A program made the translations under genes and the position numbers. A stretch of DNA of 64,000 bases from Bradyrhizobium cajani (GTDB taxonomy: Bacteria; Pseudomonadota; Alphaproteobacteria; Rhizobiales; Xanthobacteraceae): contig NZ_WQNE01000012.1 in assembly GCF_009759665.1 (NCBI RefSeq), positions 124,001 through 188,000 on the forward strand, read 5' to 3'. This document shows positions 8,832 to 18,024 of the stretch, piece by piece (position 1 is the stretch's first letter; every line of letters starts with the position of its first letter). Under the pieces are notes generated by a model. The model had not been told where the DNA came from. It worked only from the letters and a program-made list of their open reading frames with translations, and made no database searches.

Positions 8832-9809
8832 TCAGAAGTCGAAATTGATCATCTTCTTCATCACCAGGACGCCGATCGACATCCAGACGACGGAGCCGAC
8901 CAGCATGAGCTGGCCGGTGGGATGGGTCCAAAGCAGCGAAATGTAGTGCGGCGTCGTCAGATAGACGAGGAACATCACGATCGGCGGCAGCGAGCCGATG
9001 ATGCCGGCCGAGGCCTTGGCCTCCATCGACATCGCCTGGATCTTTTCCCTCATCTTCTTGCGGTCGCGCAGCACCTTGGAGAGGTTGCCGAGCGCCTCGG
9101 AGAGGTTGCCGCCCGACTTCTGCTGGATCGAGATGACGATGCCGAAGAAATTGGCTTCCGGCAGCGGCATGCGCTCGTAGAGGCGCGAGCAGGCCTCGCC
9201 GAGCGGCATGCCGATCGCCTGCGTCTCGATGATGGCCAGGAACTCGCTGCGCAGCGGCTCGGGCGAATCGGCGGCGACGACCTTGATCGATTCGAACAGC
9301 GGCAGGCCTGCCTTGATGCCGCGCACGATCACGTCGACCGCATCGGGCAGCGCCGCCAGGAATTTGGATTCACGGCGCTTCTTCAGGAAGCCGAGTGCCC
9401 AGCGCGGCAAGCCGAAGCCGCCGGCAAAGGCGAGGCCGGCCGCGCCGAGCAGGCCGCCGCCGACGAACATGGCAGCCGTGAACAGCACGCCCGCCACGAC
9501 GGCGGAGACGATCCAGAATTTCTGCGGCTCCCAGTCGAGCCCTGCCTGCGACAGGCGGACGCTGAGCGGAACACTCTTCTCCTGCTGACGCCGCGCCTCG
9601 AGATCCTTCAGCGAAGTCTCGACCTGCTCACGGCGCGATCGCTGGCTCTTCTCGGTCTGTTTGGCCGTGGGCGCGTCGGCACGCGCGACCGAGGCGCGGC
9701 GGCTCTCCGCTTTCCGCTCCCCGGACAGCAGCGGATAGAGGAAAACCCAGGCGATGCCGCCGACGGCGGCGGTGGCGAGGAAGGCGAGGGCGAGAACCTG
9801 CATGTTCAT
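8832..9809 (-). CDS. tadB: Tad pilus inner-membrane platform protein TadB
   Basis: A 325-residue paralog of TadC and its partner in the platform. It has an N-terminal membrane helix (about 3-25), a charged cytoplasmic stretch rich in Lys and Arg, a membrane pair near 105-145, the F domain with LPDAVDVIVRGIKAGLPL and QKSGGNLSEALGNLS, and C-terminal membrane helices. Two in-frame ATGs lie at the start; the first is used here because AGGT sits upstream. It follows cpaF by 16 bases. Confidence 0.9.
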   Translation of the reverse strand: MNMQVLALAFLATAAVGGIAWVFLYPLLSGERKAESRRASVARADAPTAKQTEKSQRSRREQVETSLKDLEARRQQEKSVPLSVRLSQAGLDWEPQKFWIVSAVVAGVLFTAAMFVGGGLLGAAGLAFAGGFGLPRWALGFLKKRRESKFLAALPDAVDVIVRGIKAGLPLFESIKVVAADSPEPLRSEFLAIIETQAIGMPLGEACSRLYERMPLPEANFFGIVISIQQKSGGNLSEALGNLSKVLRDRKKMREKIQAMSMEAKASAGIIGSLPPIVMFLVYLTTPHYISLLWTHPTGQLMLVGSVVWMSIGVLVMKKMINFDF

Positions 9810-9825
9810 GGCGTCGCTGACCTGC

Positions 9826-11289
9826 TCACGTCGTCGGCGCCACTTCCGCGGCGTCGAGCGCGGCGGCGAGGCGCTTCTCGTCGCCGTAATAGCGGGCGCG
9901 TTCCCAGAACTTCGGACGGCCGATGCCGGTCGAGCGGTGCCGGCCGATGATCTTGCCGTTGGCGTCCTCGCCGAGCATGTCGTAGAGGAAGATGTCCTGG
10001 GTGATGATGGTGTCGCCTTCCATGCCCATCACCTCGGTGATGTGGGTGATGCGGCGCGAACCGTCGCGCAGGCGCGCGGCCTGGACGATGACGTCGATCG
10101 AGGCGCAGATCATCTCGCGAATTGTCCGCGACGGAAGGGAAAAGCCGCCCATGGTGATCATGGATTCGCAGCGCGACAGCGCCTCGCGCGGATTGTTGGC
10201 GTGCAGCGTGCCCATCGAGCCGTCGTGGCCGGTGTTCATGGCCTGGAGCAGGTCGAACGCTTCGGGTCCGCGGACCTCGCCGACGATGATGCGTTCGGGG
10301 CGCATACGCAGGCAGTTGCGCACCAATTCGCGCATGGTGACCTGGCCCTCGCCCTCGATGTTGGGCGGGCGGGTTTCCAGCCGCACCACGTGGGGCTGCT
10401 GGAGCTGGAGCTCGGCGGCGTCCTCGCAGGTGATGACGCGCTCGTCGTGCTCGATGTAGTTGGTGAGGCAGTTGAGCAGCGTGGTCTTGCCCGAGCCGGT
10501 ACCGCCGGAGATCAGCACGTTGCAGCGGACGCGGCCGATGATCTGGAGGATCTCGGCGCCTTCCGGCGAGATCGCGCCGAACTTGACGAGCTGATCCAGC
10601 GTCAGCTTGTCCTTCCTGAATTTGCGGATCGTGAGCGCGGGCCCGTCGATCGACAATGGCGGCACGATGGCGTTGACGCGGGAGCCGTCGGCAAGGCGTG
10701 CGTCGCAGATCGGCGAGGATTCATCGACGCGCCGGCCGACCTGGCTGACGATGCGCTGGCAGATGTTGAGCAGCTGCTGGTTGTCGCGGAAGCGGATACC
10801 GGTGCGCTGGATCTTGCCGCCGACCTCGATGTAGACGGTGTTGGCGCCGTTGACCATGATGTCGGCGATGTCGTCGCGCGACAGCAGCGGCTCCAGCGGA
10901 CCGTAGCCGAGCACGTCGTTGCAGATGTCGTCGAGCAGCTCTTCCTGCTCGGCGATCGACATCACGATGTTCTTGATCGCGATGATCTCGTTGACGATGT
11001 CGCGGATTTCCTCGCGCGCCGACTCCGAATCGAGCTTGGCGAGCTGGGCGAGGTCGATGGCCTCGATCAGCGCGCCGAAGATGGTCGCCTTGACCTCGTA
11101 ATAATTGTCCGAGCGGCGGGTTTCCATGGTCGGCGCGGGCTTCGCCGGGGCAAGCGGCGGCGAGGCGACGGTCGGCGGGGGCGGCGCGCGCGACACCGTC
11201 GGCGCCGGCGCCTGGACAGGCTCGGGCGACACGGCGCCGGGCTTGGGAGCCCGAAAGTCGGTGTCTGTTCCGCTACGCTTACCGAACAC
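9826..11289 (-). CDS. cpaF: Tad pilus assembly ATPase CpaF/TadA
   Basis: A 487-residue type II/IV secretion ATPase that forms a hexamer and powers Flp pilin assembly and retraction. Walker A is GGTGSGKTT at 262-270. The Asp box lies after it (CEDAAELQLQQPHVVRLETR), followed by Walker B (RIIVGEVRGPE) and the His-box region (GHDGSMGTLHANNPREAL). The first 60 residues are Pro/Ala-rich and probably disordered. It lies between cpaE and tadB with short spacers, all one operon. Confidence 0.94.
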   Translation of the reverse strand: MFGKRSGTDTDFRAPKPGAVSPEPVQAPAPTVSRAPPPPTVASPPLAPAKPAPTMETRRSDNYYEVKATIFGALIEAIDLAQLAKLDSESAREEIRDIVNEIIAIKNIVMSIAEQEELLDDICNDVLGYGPLEPLLSRDDIADIMVNGANTVYIEVGGKIQRTGIRFRDNQQLLNICQRIVSQVGRRVDESSPICDARLADGSRVNAIVPPLSIDGPALTIRKFRKDKLTLDQLVKFGAISPEGAEILQIIGRVRCNVLISGGTGSGKTTLLNCLTNYIEHDERVITCEDAAELQLQQPHVVRLETRPPNIEGEGQVTMRELVRNCLRMRPERIIVGEVRGPEAFDLLQAMNTGHDGSMGTLHANNPREALSRCESMITMGGFSLPSRTIREMICASIDVIVQAARLRDGSRRITHITEVMGMEGDTIITQDIFLYDMLGEDANGKIIGRHRSTGIGRPKFWERARYYGDEKRLAAALDAAEVAPTT

Positions 11290-11309
11290 TTAACGACTCC
11301 ATGCGGCGG

Positions 11310-12578
11310 CTATTTTCCCCGCAACTTCTCAATCAGGGGTGAAAGCAAGGACGACTTTTGTTTCTTCGTCTCGCTGCGGCCGGTCAGGCGCTGGGCGATC
11401 TGGAGGAACATCTCGATCGATTTGTGGTTGGCGGAGATCTCCGCGATCATCTGGCCGTTGTTGGCCGCCGAACCGAAGATCTGCGGCTCGAACGGGATCG
11501 AGACGACCGGCTGGCTCTCGATCGCCTTGGCGAACTCCGTGGCGGCGATCTCGGGCCGCTTCGGGACGCCGACCTGGTTCAGGCAGTAGAGCGGCGGCCG
11601 GTCGTTGGGGCGCGAGGCCTTCAGGAGATCGAACAGGTTCTTGGTGTTGCGCAGATTGGCGAGGTCGGGCGCCGCCACGATCAGGATGTCGTCGGCGCCG
11701 ATCAAGGCGCGCTTGGTCCAGCCCGACCATTGATGGGGAATGTCGAGCACGATGCAGGGCATGGTCGAGCGCAGCGTGTCGAACACGGCATCGAAGGCAT
11801 CGGTGCCGAAATCATAGACCCGGTCGAGCGTCGCCGGCGCCGCCAGCAGGCTGAGATGGTCGGTGCATTTCGACAGCAGGCGGTCGATGAAGGCCGTGTC
11901 GACGCGGTCGGGCGAGAACACGGCATCCGCGATGCCCTGCGGCGGGTCCTGGTTGTAGTCGAGCCCGGCGGTGCCGAAGGCGAGGTCGAGATCGGCGACG
12001 ACCGCGTCCATCGCGAGGTCGCGCGCGATCGCCCAGGCCACGTTGTGGGAGATGGTGGACGCGCCGACGCCGCCCTTGGCGCCGACCACGGCGATGATGC
12101 GGCCGACCGCCTTGGCTTCCGGCGCCGAGAACAGGTTGCAGATCGAGCGCACGACGTCGATCGGACCGACCGGCGCGAGCACGTAGTCGCTGACGCCGCG
12201 ACGCACCAGCTCGCGGTAGAGCATGACGTCGTTGATGCGGCCGATCACGACCACGCGGGTGCCGGCGTCGCAGACGGTGGCGAGCTGGTCGAGCCCGCTC
12301 AGGAGGTCGTTGCGACCGTCGCTCTCGAGCACGATCACGTTCGGCGTGGGCGCCGAGCGGTAGGCCTCGATCGCGGCCGCCATGCCTCCCATCTGGATCT
12401 TCAGATGGGCCTTGCCGAGACGGCGGTCCTCGCCGGCCGACTGTACCGCAGCAGCGGTCTCCACGGTCTCGCAGAAGGCCTGGACCGACACACGCGGCGC
12501 AGGCGCAATATGCTCCTCGACCGGCGGGGGTGCTGCTTCAGGCTGCTCGTCGTGGGTCTGGCGCGCGTAGCTGATCAT
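11310..12578 (-). CDS. cpaE: Pilus localisation ATPase CpaE/TadZ
   Basis: A 422-residue MinD/ParA-like protein that positions the Tad machinery. An N-terminal receiver-like domain (about 50-150) is followed by a P-loop ATPase with the deviant Walker A GAKGGVGAST near residue 169. LDIPHQWSGWTKRALIGADD corresponds to the switch region. Its ATG overlaps the stop of cpaD by four bases, so the two are translationally coupled. Confidence 0.9.
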   Translation of the reverse strand: MISYARQTHDEQPEAAPPPVEEHIAPAPRVSVQAFCETVETAAAVQSAGEDRRLGKAHLKIQMGGMAAAIEAYRSAPTPNVIVLESDGRNDLLSGLDQLATVCDAGTRVVVIGRINDVMLYRELVRRGVSDYVLAPVGPIDVVRSICNLFSAPEAKAVGRIIAVVGAKGGVGASTISHNVAWAIARDLAMDAVVADLDLAFGTAGLDYNQDPPQGIADAVFSPDRVDTAFIDRLLSKCTDHLSLLAAPATLDRVYDFGTDAFDAVFDTLRSTMPCIVLDIPHQWSGWTKRALIGADDILIVAAPDLANLRNTKNLFDLLKASRPNDRPPLYCLNQVGVPKRPEIAATEFAKAIESQPVVSIPFEPQIFGSAANNGQMIAEISANHKSIEMFLQIAQRLTGRSETKKQKSSLLSPLIEKLRGK

Positions 12579-13309
12579 CTGCCGGTGTCGCTGAGTTTGG
12601 CCCTGTCGGCCTCGGGATAGGTGGTCGCCGTCGTAGTACCCTTGCGATACTTCTCGAAGGCGGCCGTGCGTCGCGGCGTGTAGGACGGCGTTTCAGGCCT
12701 CGGCTGCTCGAGATCCGACGGATTGTCGACCATGGCGGCCATATTGCGCTGATAGGCGCAGCCGTAATTGTAGTAGTCCTTGTTCTCGAACCAGCTCCTG
12801 TTCTTTATCGAAGGGCCGATGTCGTCAGGCCACAGGCCGCAGGGACCCGCAATCGCGGCAATCTTGGAATAAGTGAGCCGGATCGGCGGCAGGAAACGCT
12901 TGTCCTCCGGCTGGTAGGGGCGAACGTTGACGCCGCGTGGTGGGACGCCTGCCGCGGCCAGCATTGCCTGGATCTCACGCATCGTATCCGCGGCCGGACG
13001 CGCGTTGGGCGTCCCGGACGGCACGTCGATCCGGATGGCGCCGGTGCCTTCGTGCAGCCAGGCCGATGCGACGCCCATGACGTCGGCACGCTGGGCGGCA
13101 GTCAATCCGCCGCGGGCGTGGCCGACGAAGACGACGATCGAGCGGTTCTGCTCCTCGATCGCGATCGGATGGCGCTGCTTGTAGTCGTCGGGTATGGAGG
13201 CGGTGACCACTTCGTCGTGCTGGCAGCCGCCGAGAGCAAGCGCCATGCCGACGAGTGCGGCGCCGAGGCGGATGCCGCCTTTGCGAAACTGGGGTGGTGT
13301 TGTGATCAT
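12575..13309 (-). CDS. cpaD: Pilus assembly lipoprotein CpaD
   Basis: A 244-residue outer-membrane lipoprotein of the CpaD family, an accessory of the CpaC secretin. The lipobox LGGC gives the lipidated Cys near residue 29. The conserved CpaD core includes RSIVVFVGHARGGLTAAQR, then the GPCGLWPDD and NYGCAYQRNMAAMVDNP segments, whose Cys residues probably pair. A four-base overlap links it to cpaE; it follows cpaC by 20 bases. Confidence 0.9.
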   Translation of the reverse strand: MITTPPQFRKGGIRLGAALVGMALALGGCQHDEVVTASIPDDYKQRHPIAIEEQNRSIVVFVGHARGGLTAAQRADVMGVASAWLHEGTGAIRIDVPSGTPNARPAADTMREIQAMLAAAGVPPRGVNVRPYQPEDKRFLPPIRLTYSKIAAIAGPCGLWPDDIGPSIKNRSWFENKDYYNYGCAYQRNMAAMVDNPSDLEQPRPETPSYTPRRTAAFEKYRKGTTTATTYPEADRAKLSDTGR

Positions 13310-13329
13310 CGTAAAATCCCCGTTCCGCC

Positions 13330-14823
13330 TCAGTCGGTAATGAAGCCGTAGGTGCCGCGGTAGCTCTTGGCCGGTTCGGTCCGGCCCGGCACGCCATAGA
13401 TGCGGTTGATGTTACCGAGCAGCTCGGCCTGCGGATCCGCAGGCGCGGCGAAACCGTCGTCCGGCCGCGACAGGTCCTTTGGCGCCGCCGCGCGAACGAT
13501 ATAAGGCGTCACGATCACCACCAGCTCGGTCGCGTTGTTGACGAAGTCGCGGCTGCGAAACAGCGCGCCGAGGATCGGGAGCTGCATCATTCCCGGCAAT
13601 CCGCTGATCGCCTGCTTGGTCTGCTGCTGGATCAGGCCGGCCATCGCCATCGCGCCGCCCGAGGGAATTTCCAGCGAGGTCTCCGCGCGGCGGGTCTTGA
13701 TAGAGGGCACCGTCAGCGAGTTGACCGATGACGAGGTCACGGCCTGCGACAGCGTGATCGCATTCTCGTTCGACAGTTCCGAGACCTCGGTCATCACGCG
13801 CAGGCTGATCTTGCCTTCGCTCAGCACGACCGGGGTGAAGTTGAGCGAGATGCCGAACTTCTTGAAGCTGATCTGGGTGGTACAGACATGTGTGACGGGA
13901 TCGCACGCATAGCCTGCCGGCACCGGGAATTCGCCGCCGGCGATGAAGGTCGCGGACTCGCCGGAGATTGCGGTCAGGTTTGGCTCGGCCAGCGTGCGGA
14001 TCACGCCCGCGGTTTCCATCGCGCGCAAGGTGGCCTGCACCGACGGCGTCGCGCCGAACTTCGTGGTCAGGTTGTTGCCGTCGACGAGATTCTTGCCAAG
14101 GGCAGTGAACGGGTTGGAGTTGCTGAAGGTCACCACCGAGGTCCCGTAGTTCAGGTTCGCGGTGAGGTCGATGCCGAGCTGCTTGACGATGTTGCGGGCA
14201 ACTTCGGCGACCGTCACCTTCAGCATGACCTGGTCGCGGCCACGGACCACGATCGAGTTCACCACCTTGTCGGCGCCGCCGGCGAGGCGCGCCGCGAGAT
14301 CGTTGGCCTGCTGCGCTTCCAGCGGGTTCGCCGCCGTGCCGGTCAGAACGATGCCGTCGCCGAGCCCGTCGATCTGGATATCCGAATTGGGCAGGATCTG
14401 CTTCAGTGCGGCGCGCACGCCATTGAGGTCGCGCTTGACGGCGATGTCATAGGCCGCAATCTGCTGGCCGGCTGAATCGAAGAACACGATGTTGGTCTGG
14501 CCGACGGCGGCGCCGATGATGTAGGCGCGTTGCGCCGAGCGGACCACCGCATTGGCGATCTTGGGGTCGGCGACCAGCACGTCCTTGATGTCGCGCGGCA
14601 GGTCGATGACGATGGACTTGCCGATGCCGAGCGAGAGGAAGCGTGCGTTCATCTGGCCGTCGGCCGCCGCGACCGGCGCCACGGGGCGGTAGTCGGCGGC
14701 GACCACGGGGGTCAGCGCCGGGTTGAGCGTCAGCGCGAGGGCGGCCGAAAATGACAGGGCGCGGACCGCGGAGGTTCGCATCGTCGCCAAGTTTGCCCTG
14801 CATTTCATATCGACTGTCTTCAT
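13330..14823 (-). CDS. cpaC: Tad pilus secretin CpaC/RcpA
   Basis: A 497-residue outer-membrane secretin, the pore through which the pilus leaves the cell. After a signal peptide (about 1-42) comes the pilus N domain (SIVIDLPRDIKDVLVADPKI), then a BON-like region and the secretin domain with EFPVPAG and the C-terminal VPSIKTRRAETSLEIPSGG block. Its ATG overlaps the cpaB stop in an ATGA arrangement. Confidence 0.93.
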   Translation of the reverse strand: MKTVDMKCRANLATMRTSAVRALSFSAALALTLNPALTPVVAADYRPVAPVAAADGQMNARFLSLGIGKSIVIDLPRDIKDVLVADPKIANAVVRSAQRAYIIGAAVGQTNIVFFDSAGQQIAAYDIAVKRDLNGVRAALKQILPNSDIQIDGLGDGIVLTGTAANPLEAQQANDLAARLAGGADKVVNSIVVRGRDQVMLKVTVAEVARNIVKQLGIDLTANLNYGTSVVTFSNSNPFTALGKNLVDGNNLTTKFGATPSVQATLRAMETAGVIRTLAEPNLTAISGESATFIAGGEFPVPAGYACDPVTHVCTTQISFKKFGISLNFTPVVLSEGKISLRVMTEVSELSNENAITLSQAVTSSSVNSLTVPSIKTRRAETSLEIPSGGAMAMAGLIQQQTKQAISGLPGMMQLPILGALFRSRDFVNNATELVVIVTPYIVRAAAPKDLSRPDDGFAAPADPQAELLGNINRIYGVPGRTEPAKSYRGTYGFITD

Positions 14824-15620
14824 CGTGCCTTCGCCGTCGAGCTTGGGATACCGTAGCGAATGATCGAAACGCCATCGCGCTTCTGCGCGGAGTCGTCGAG
14901 CGTGATCTCGCTCATCTTGACGTCGGCTATGCTGCGCAGCGCCAGCGACAGCGTTCCAGCCTGGCGGGCCGACGAAAGCGCCTGAGTCTGCGCGGCATTG
15001 AGCTCCAGGGTCACGGTCTTGCCGACCACCGTGGTCTGGCCGTCCTTCTCCCTCGGCGCCTGGTCGATGGCCAGAACGCGGATATTGACCAGGATGATCT
15101 CGGAGGTGACGATGTCCGGGGCGCCGCTGCTCTGGTCGGGGTTCTTGAGGCGGCGCGTGAGCAGCACATCGACGCGGTCATTGGGCAGGATGAAGCCGCC
15201 TGCGCCGGTCTCCGGCGAAATCTCGGTCGAGATCGCGCGCATGCCGCTCGGCAGGATCGCCGCCATGAAGCCGGAGCCCTCGGCCTTGACCAGCTTCTGG
15301 TCGCGGATCGGCTCACCCTGGATGAAAGGGGCGCGCGCGATCGACCCGGCCACCTGGGTCGCGCCGTCGGGCCGCTCATTGCGGCGGATGAAGGTGGCGC
15401 TGGCGGTCGCTGCCGGCCAGGTCTGCCATTGCACGTCGTCCGGTTTCACGGTCTGGCCGAGACCGATGTCGTTCTTGGCCACCAGGACGTCGACGGTCGG
15501 AAGCTGCGCGACCGGAGCGGCCGGAGGCGGCGCAGAATTGTCCGTGCCGCTCGCCAGGTACGCGGCGACGCCGCCGGCGCAGATGGCGACCGTCAGGACG
15601 ACAATGCGTGCCCTATTCAT
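14820..15620 (-). CDS. cpaB: Pilus assembly protein CpaB
   Basis: A 266-residue periplasmic protein anchored by one N-terminal helix (ARIVVLTVAICAGGVAAYLA). It contains an SAF-like beta-clip domain around residues 45-115 (VLVAKNDIGLGQTVKPDDVQW) and the CpaB core after it (NDRVDVLLTRR). I chose the ATG at 15620 because GGAAAG lies just upstream and the hydrophobic anchor then starts at once; a frame open further upstream lacks a site. The stop overlaps cpaC. Confidence 0.88.
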   Translation of the reverse strand: MNRARIVVLTVAICAGGVAAYLASGTDNSAPPPAAPVAQLPTVDVLVAKNDIGLGQTVKPDDVQWQTWPAATASATFIRRNERPDGATQVAGSIARAPFIQGEPIRDQKLVKAEGSGFMAAILPSGMRAISTEISPETGAGGFILPNDRVDVLLTRRLKNPDQSSGAPDIVTSEIILVNIRVLAIDQAPREKDGQTTVVGKTVTLELNAAQTQALSSARQAGTLSLALRSIADVKMSEITLDDSAQKRDGVSIIRYGIPSSTAKAR

Positions 15621-15746
15621 ACGCTTCACTTTCCAACAAAACGCCGCGACGGTTCCGCCGCCGTAATCGGCAGTTGACCAGCTATTCGTCAAAGCATGGT
15701 TAATGAGGCGTATCTAAATCGCCTTAACGCCGGGTTACCCCTGCGT

Positions 15747-16271
15747 TCAGCGTAGTGCGAGGTGAGCGAGGTCGATCGCCTTCACCCATTCGGTCTCCGG
15801 GTAGACCATCAGCGCGCTCAGTGCGAGCGCGATGCCGTAGGGAATGCCACTCTCCTTGGCGTGCAGCCGTGCGAGCCAGGCCTGGCCCGCCAGCCCGTAG
15901 GGCAGCGGCCATTGCCGGAACTGGAGCAGGAGCAGTGTCAACGCGCCGCCGAACAGCGAGGCGTAGAGCAGGAAGTTCGTCAGCTGTGCGAAGCCGAACC
16001 AGAGCGCGACGGAGGCCGCGATCTTGGCGTCGCCGCCGCCGACCCATCCCATCGCAAAGCAGGTGAAGGCGACGACAAGAACGAGCGCACCGGCACCGAC
16101 ATGGCTGAGCATCTCGTAAGGTGCCATGCCACCGGCAAGGGCGAGCGCGAAGAAGCCTGCGACCAGCGCCAGCGACACGCGGTTCGAGATGGTCATCGTG
16201 AAGAGATCGCTCGCGGCGGCAAACGCCATCAGGGCCGGGAAGAGCAGGAGGCGCGCAAGGTCGAGGATCAT
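15747..16271 (-). CDS. cpaA: Prepilin peptidase CpaA/TadV (A24)
   Basis: A 174-residue membrane aspartyl peptidase that cleaves the leader of the Flp pilin. It lacks the N-terminal methylase domain of PilD, as is usual for Tad systems. The two catalytic aspartates lie in SDLFTMTISNR (near 22) and in the GxGD-type motif GGGDAK (near 80). About five to six hydrophobic helices fill the rest. It sits between the pilin and cpaB, as expected for its substrate. Confidence 0.9.
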   Translation of the reverse strand: MILDLARLLLFPALMAFAAASDLFTMTISNRVSLALVAGFFALALAGGMAPYEMLSHVGAGALVLVVAFTCFAMGWVGGGDAKIAASVALWFGFAQLTNFLLYASLFGGALTLLLLQFRQWPLPYGLAGQAWLARLHAKESGIPYGIALALSALMVYPETEWVKAIDLAHLALR

Positions 16272-16387
16272 GTCTGCGTCTTGAGGCCTTGGTTCGTCGC
16301 GGGATCTGGTGTCGTCGCATGCTAGCCGGCAGTGCTAAACAAACCGACAACGGCGGCAATGGCCTCGCGGGCTTGCCGAGACCCAAT

Positions 16388-16534
16388 TCACCAAAGGCTG
16401 GCAATGCGCGCAGCGAGCGCGGCAGTCGCAAGCAACAGCGCAAGGCAAACCCAATAGGCCGGGGAGCCGGCCTGAGCCGCCTCCGCCTCGTTCGCCGCGA
16501 CTGCGGCATCGGTTCTGTACTTGCGCAACGCCAC
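16388..16534 (-). CDS. Small single-pass membrane peptide inside the Tad operon, unannotated type
   Basis: A GTG-initiated frame of 48 codons. The N-terminal 25 residues are polar and Ala-rich (TDAAVAANEAEAAQAG). They are followed by a clear membrane helix, YWVCLALLLATAALAARIA, and the protein ends SLW. GGTGAG lies about seven bases before the GTG. It sits just downstream of the pilin terminator and 117 bases before cpaA on the same strand. Possible roles are a pilus accessory or a read-through product. It is supported only by composition, start site and context. Confidence 0.5.
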   Translation of the reverse strand: MALRKYRTDAAVAANEAEAAQAGSPAYWVCLALLLATAALAARIASLW

Positions 16535-16551
16535 TGGAACTCACCGCATCA

Positions 16552-16581
16552 GGAAAAACAAAGGCCCCGGAGGTCCGGGGC
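16552..16581 (-). terminator. Rho-independent terminator after the flp pilin gene
   Basis: The stem GCCCCGGA/TCCGGGGC with a two-base loop is followed on the minus strand by TTTGTTTTTC. It lies 24 bases after the pilin stop. Partial termination here would give much more pilin mRNA than cpa mRNA. Confidence 0.8.
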
Positions 16582-16604
16582 TTTTGCCGTCGTTCGCCGG
16601 TCGC

Positions 16605-16769
16605 TTATTTCAGCGACGTGCTGATCGAGGTGAACTTGGTGTTCAGCGCGGTGCCGAGATTGTTGACGACGGTGATGATGGCCAGCGCGATGCCGGCGGC
16701 GATCAGGCCGTATTCGATGGCGGTGGCGCCGGATTCGTCCTTCGCGAAACGCGCAATAAGGTTCTTCAT
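16605..16769 (-). CDS. flp: Flp family type IVb pilin
   Basis: A 54-residue major pilin precursor. The leader MKNLIARFAKDESG ends in the Gly cut by CpaA; the mature end begins ATAIEYGLIAAGIA, with the Glu at +5 that is required in the family. The hydrophobic helix continues to about residue 38. ATGGAG lies eight bases before the ATG. It is the first gene of the Tad block and has its own strong terminator. The 270 bases upstream to the hydroxylase gene should hold its promoter. Confidence 0.95.
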   Translation of the reverse strand: MKNLIARFAKDESGATAIEYGLIAAGIALAIITVVNNLGTALNTKFTSISTSLK

Positions 16770-17039
16770 GAACAAAACTCCATCTGGGGTGCGATCGCCT
16801 CGTTCGGCGCTGTCGTTGACGCGATGACCATGAGAGCCGAGCTCTTTCGGTGTAGTTAATCCGATCGCGCAAACCCCTGTCCCGCGCGGTGCTTTTACCC
16901 AGAGTGAATTTCGCCTTAAGACGGAAGGTGCAAATCGGTTCGGTTCCGAATGCAGCGCACGCGCGCTGGCCGGCTTCACCCTCCTTTAAATTTCGCGGAG
17001 TAGGCGTAGCGGGACCAGCAATCCGGAAATGAGGCGACG

Positions 17040-17867
17040 ATGTCGAGCCTGCCCATGCAAGTCGCCCTGATGCTCGGCGAGACCATCCAGAAGATGATCC
17101 CCGTCACCTTTGTGCTCGCGGCGGTCTTCACCGTGCTCGAGCATTTCTGGGCCTGCAATCCCGGCGCGCCGTGGTGGCGCAAGCGGGAGATCATCACCGA
17201 CATCTGCTACTGGTTCTTTGTCCCGGTGTTCGCCCGCACCATGCGGATCGGGCTTCTGATCGTCGGCGCCGGTGTCGTCTTCAACATCCATGATGCCGAC
17301 GAGCTCATCGCCTTCTACGACAATGGCCATGGCCCGCTGTCGCAACTGCCGCTGTGGGTGCAAGCCATACTGTTCCTGGTGCTGTCTGATTTCATGCTGT
17401 ACTGGCTGCACCGGCTGTTTCACGGCGGCGGGTTCTGGAAGTACCACGCGATCCATCATTCGTCGGAAGAGATCGGCTGGATTTCCGCGGCCCGCTTTCA
17501 TCCCGTCAATCTCATGCTCGGGACGATCGGCGTCGACGTCATGCTGCTGATGGCCGGCATTTCCCCGAACGTCATGATCTGGGTCGGCCCGTTCACCACC
17601 TTCCATTCGGCCTTCGTGCACGCCAACCTGAACTGGACCTTCGGCCCGTTCAAATATGTGCTGGCGACGCCGGTATTCCACCGCTGGCACCACACCTCGC
17701 TCCAGGAGGGCGGCGACACCAATTTCGCCGGGACGTTCCCGATCTGGGACGTGCTGTTCGGCACCTTCCGCATGCCGGAGGGAAGACTCCCGCAGGACTA
17801 CGGCAAGGACGAAGCCGCGATGCCCAGGGAGATCGCAGGCCAGCTCGCTTATCCGTTCCGGCGCTAG
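17040..17867 (+). CDS. Sterol desaturase / fatty acid hydroxylase superfamily membrane protein
   Basis: A 275-residue membrane di-iron oxygenase. The three histidine boxes are complete: HRLFH at 124-128, HAIHH at 136-140 and HRWHH at 214-218. Hydrophobic segments occur at about 20-36, 55-85 and 105-123, with a hairpin at 158-185. Family members hydroxylate or desaturate lipids (sterols, carotenoids, fatty acids). Bradyrhizobium makes hopanoids and hydroxylated lipids, but nothing here fixes the substrate. It appears to stand alone. Confidence 0.87.
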   Translation: MSSLPMQVALMLGETIQKMIPVTFVLAAVFTVLEHFWACNPGAPWWRKREIITDICYWFFVPVFARTMRIGLLIVGAGVVFNIHDADELIAFYDNGHGPLSQLPLWVQAILFLVLSDFMLYWLHRLFHGGGFWKYHAIHHSSEEIGWISAARFHPVNLMLGTIGVDVMLLMAGISPNVMIWVGPFTTFHSAFVHANLNWTFGPFKYVLATPVFHRWHHTSLQEGGDTNFAGTFPIWDVLFGTFRMPEGRLPQDYGKDEAAMPREIAGQLAYPFRR

Positions 17868-18024
17868 GACCCGAGGCCTCCGCGGGCCGCAGAAACGCAG
17901 TCCGTTCAAACAATAGTCCGCGAATTTGCGGAACGTTCACGAATTGAGAGCAGGTTAGGTGCGTCGGGCACCGGCTCCGTATCGAATCGTTTCTGCCGGT
18001 TTGTGATGTCCCGGGGGTGAGAGT

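Noticed and set aside
7821..9950. A 709-codon open frame on the plus strand.
   Set aside because: It is antisense to tadC and tadB, which have clear family motifs. The composition (His, Asp, Arg, Gly, Gln) is that of a mirror frame of GC-rich coding DNA.
9754..11589. A 611-codon open frame on the plus strand.
   Set aside because: Opposite cpaF, which has all ATPase motifs.
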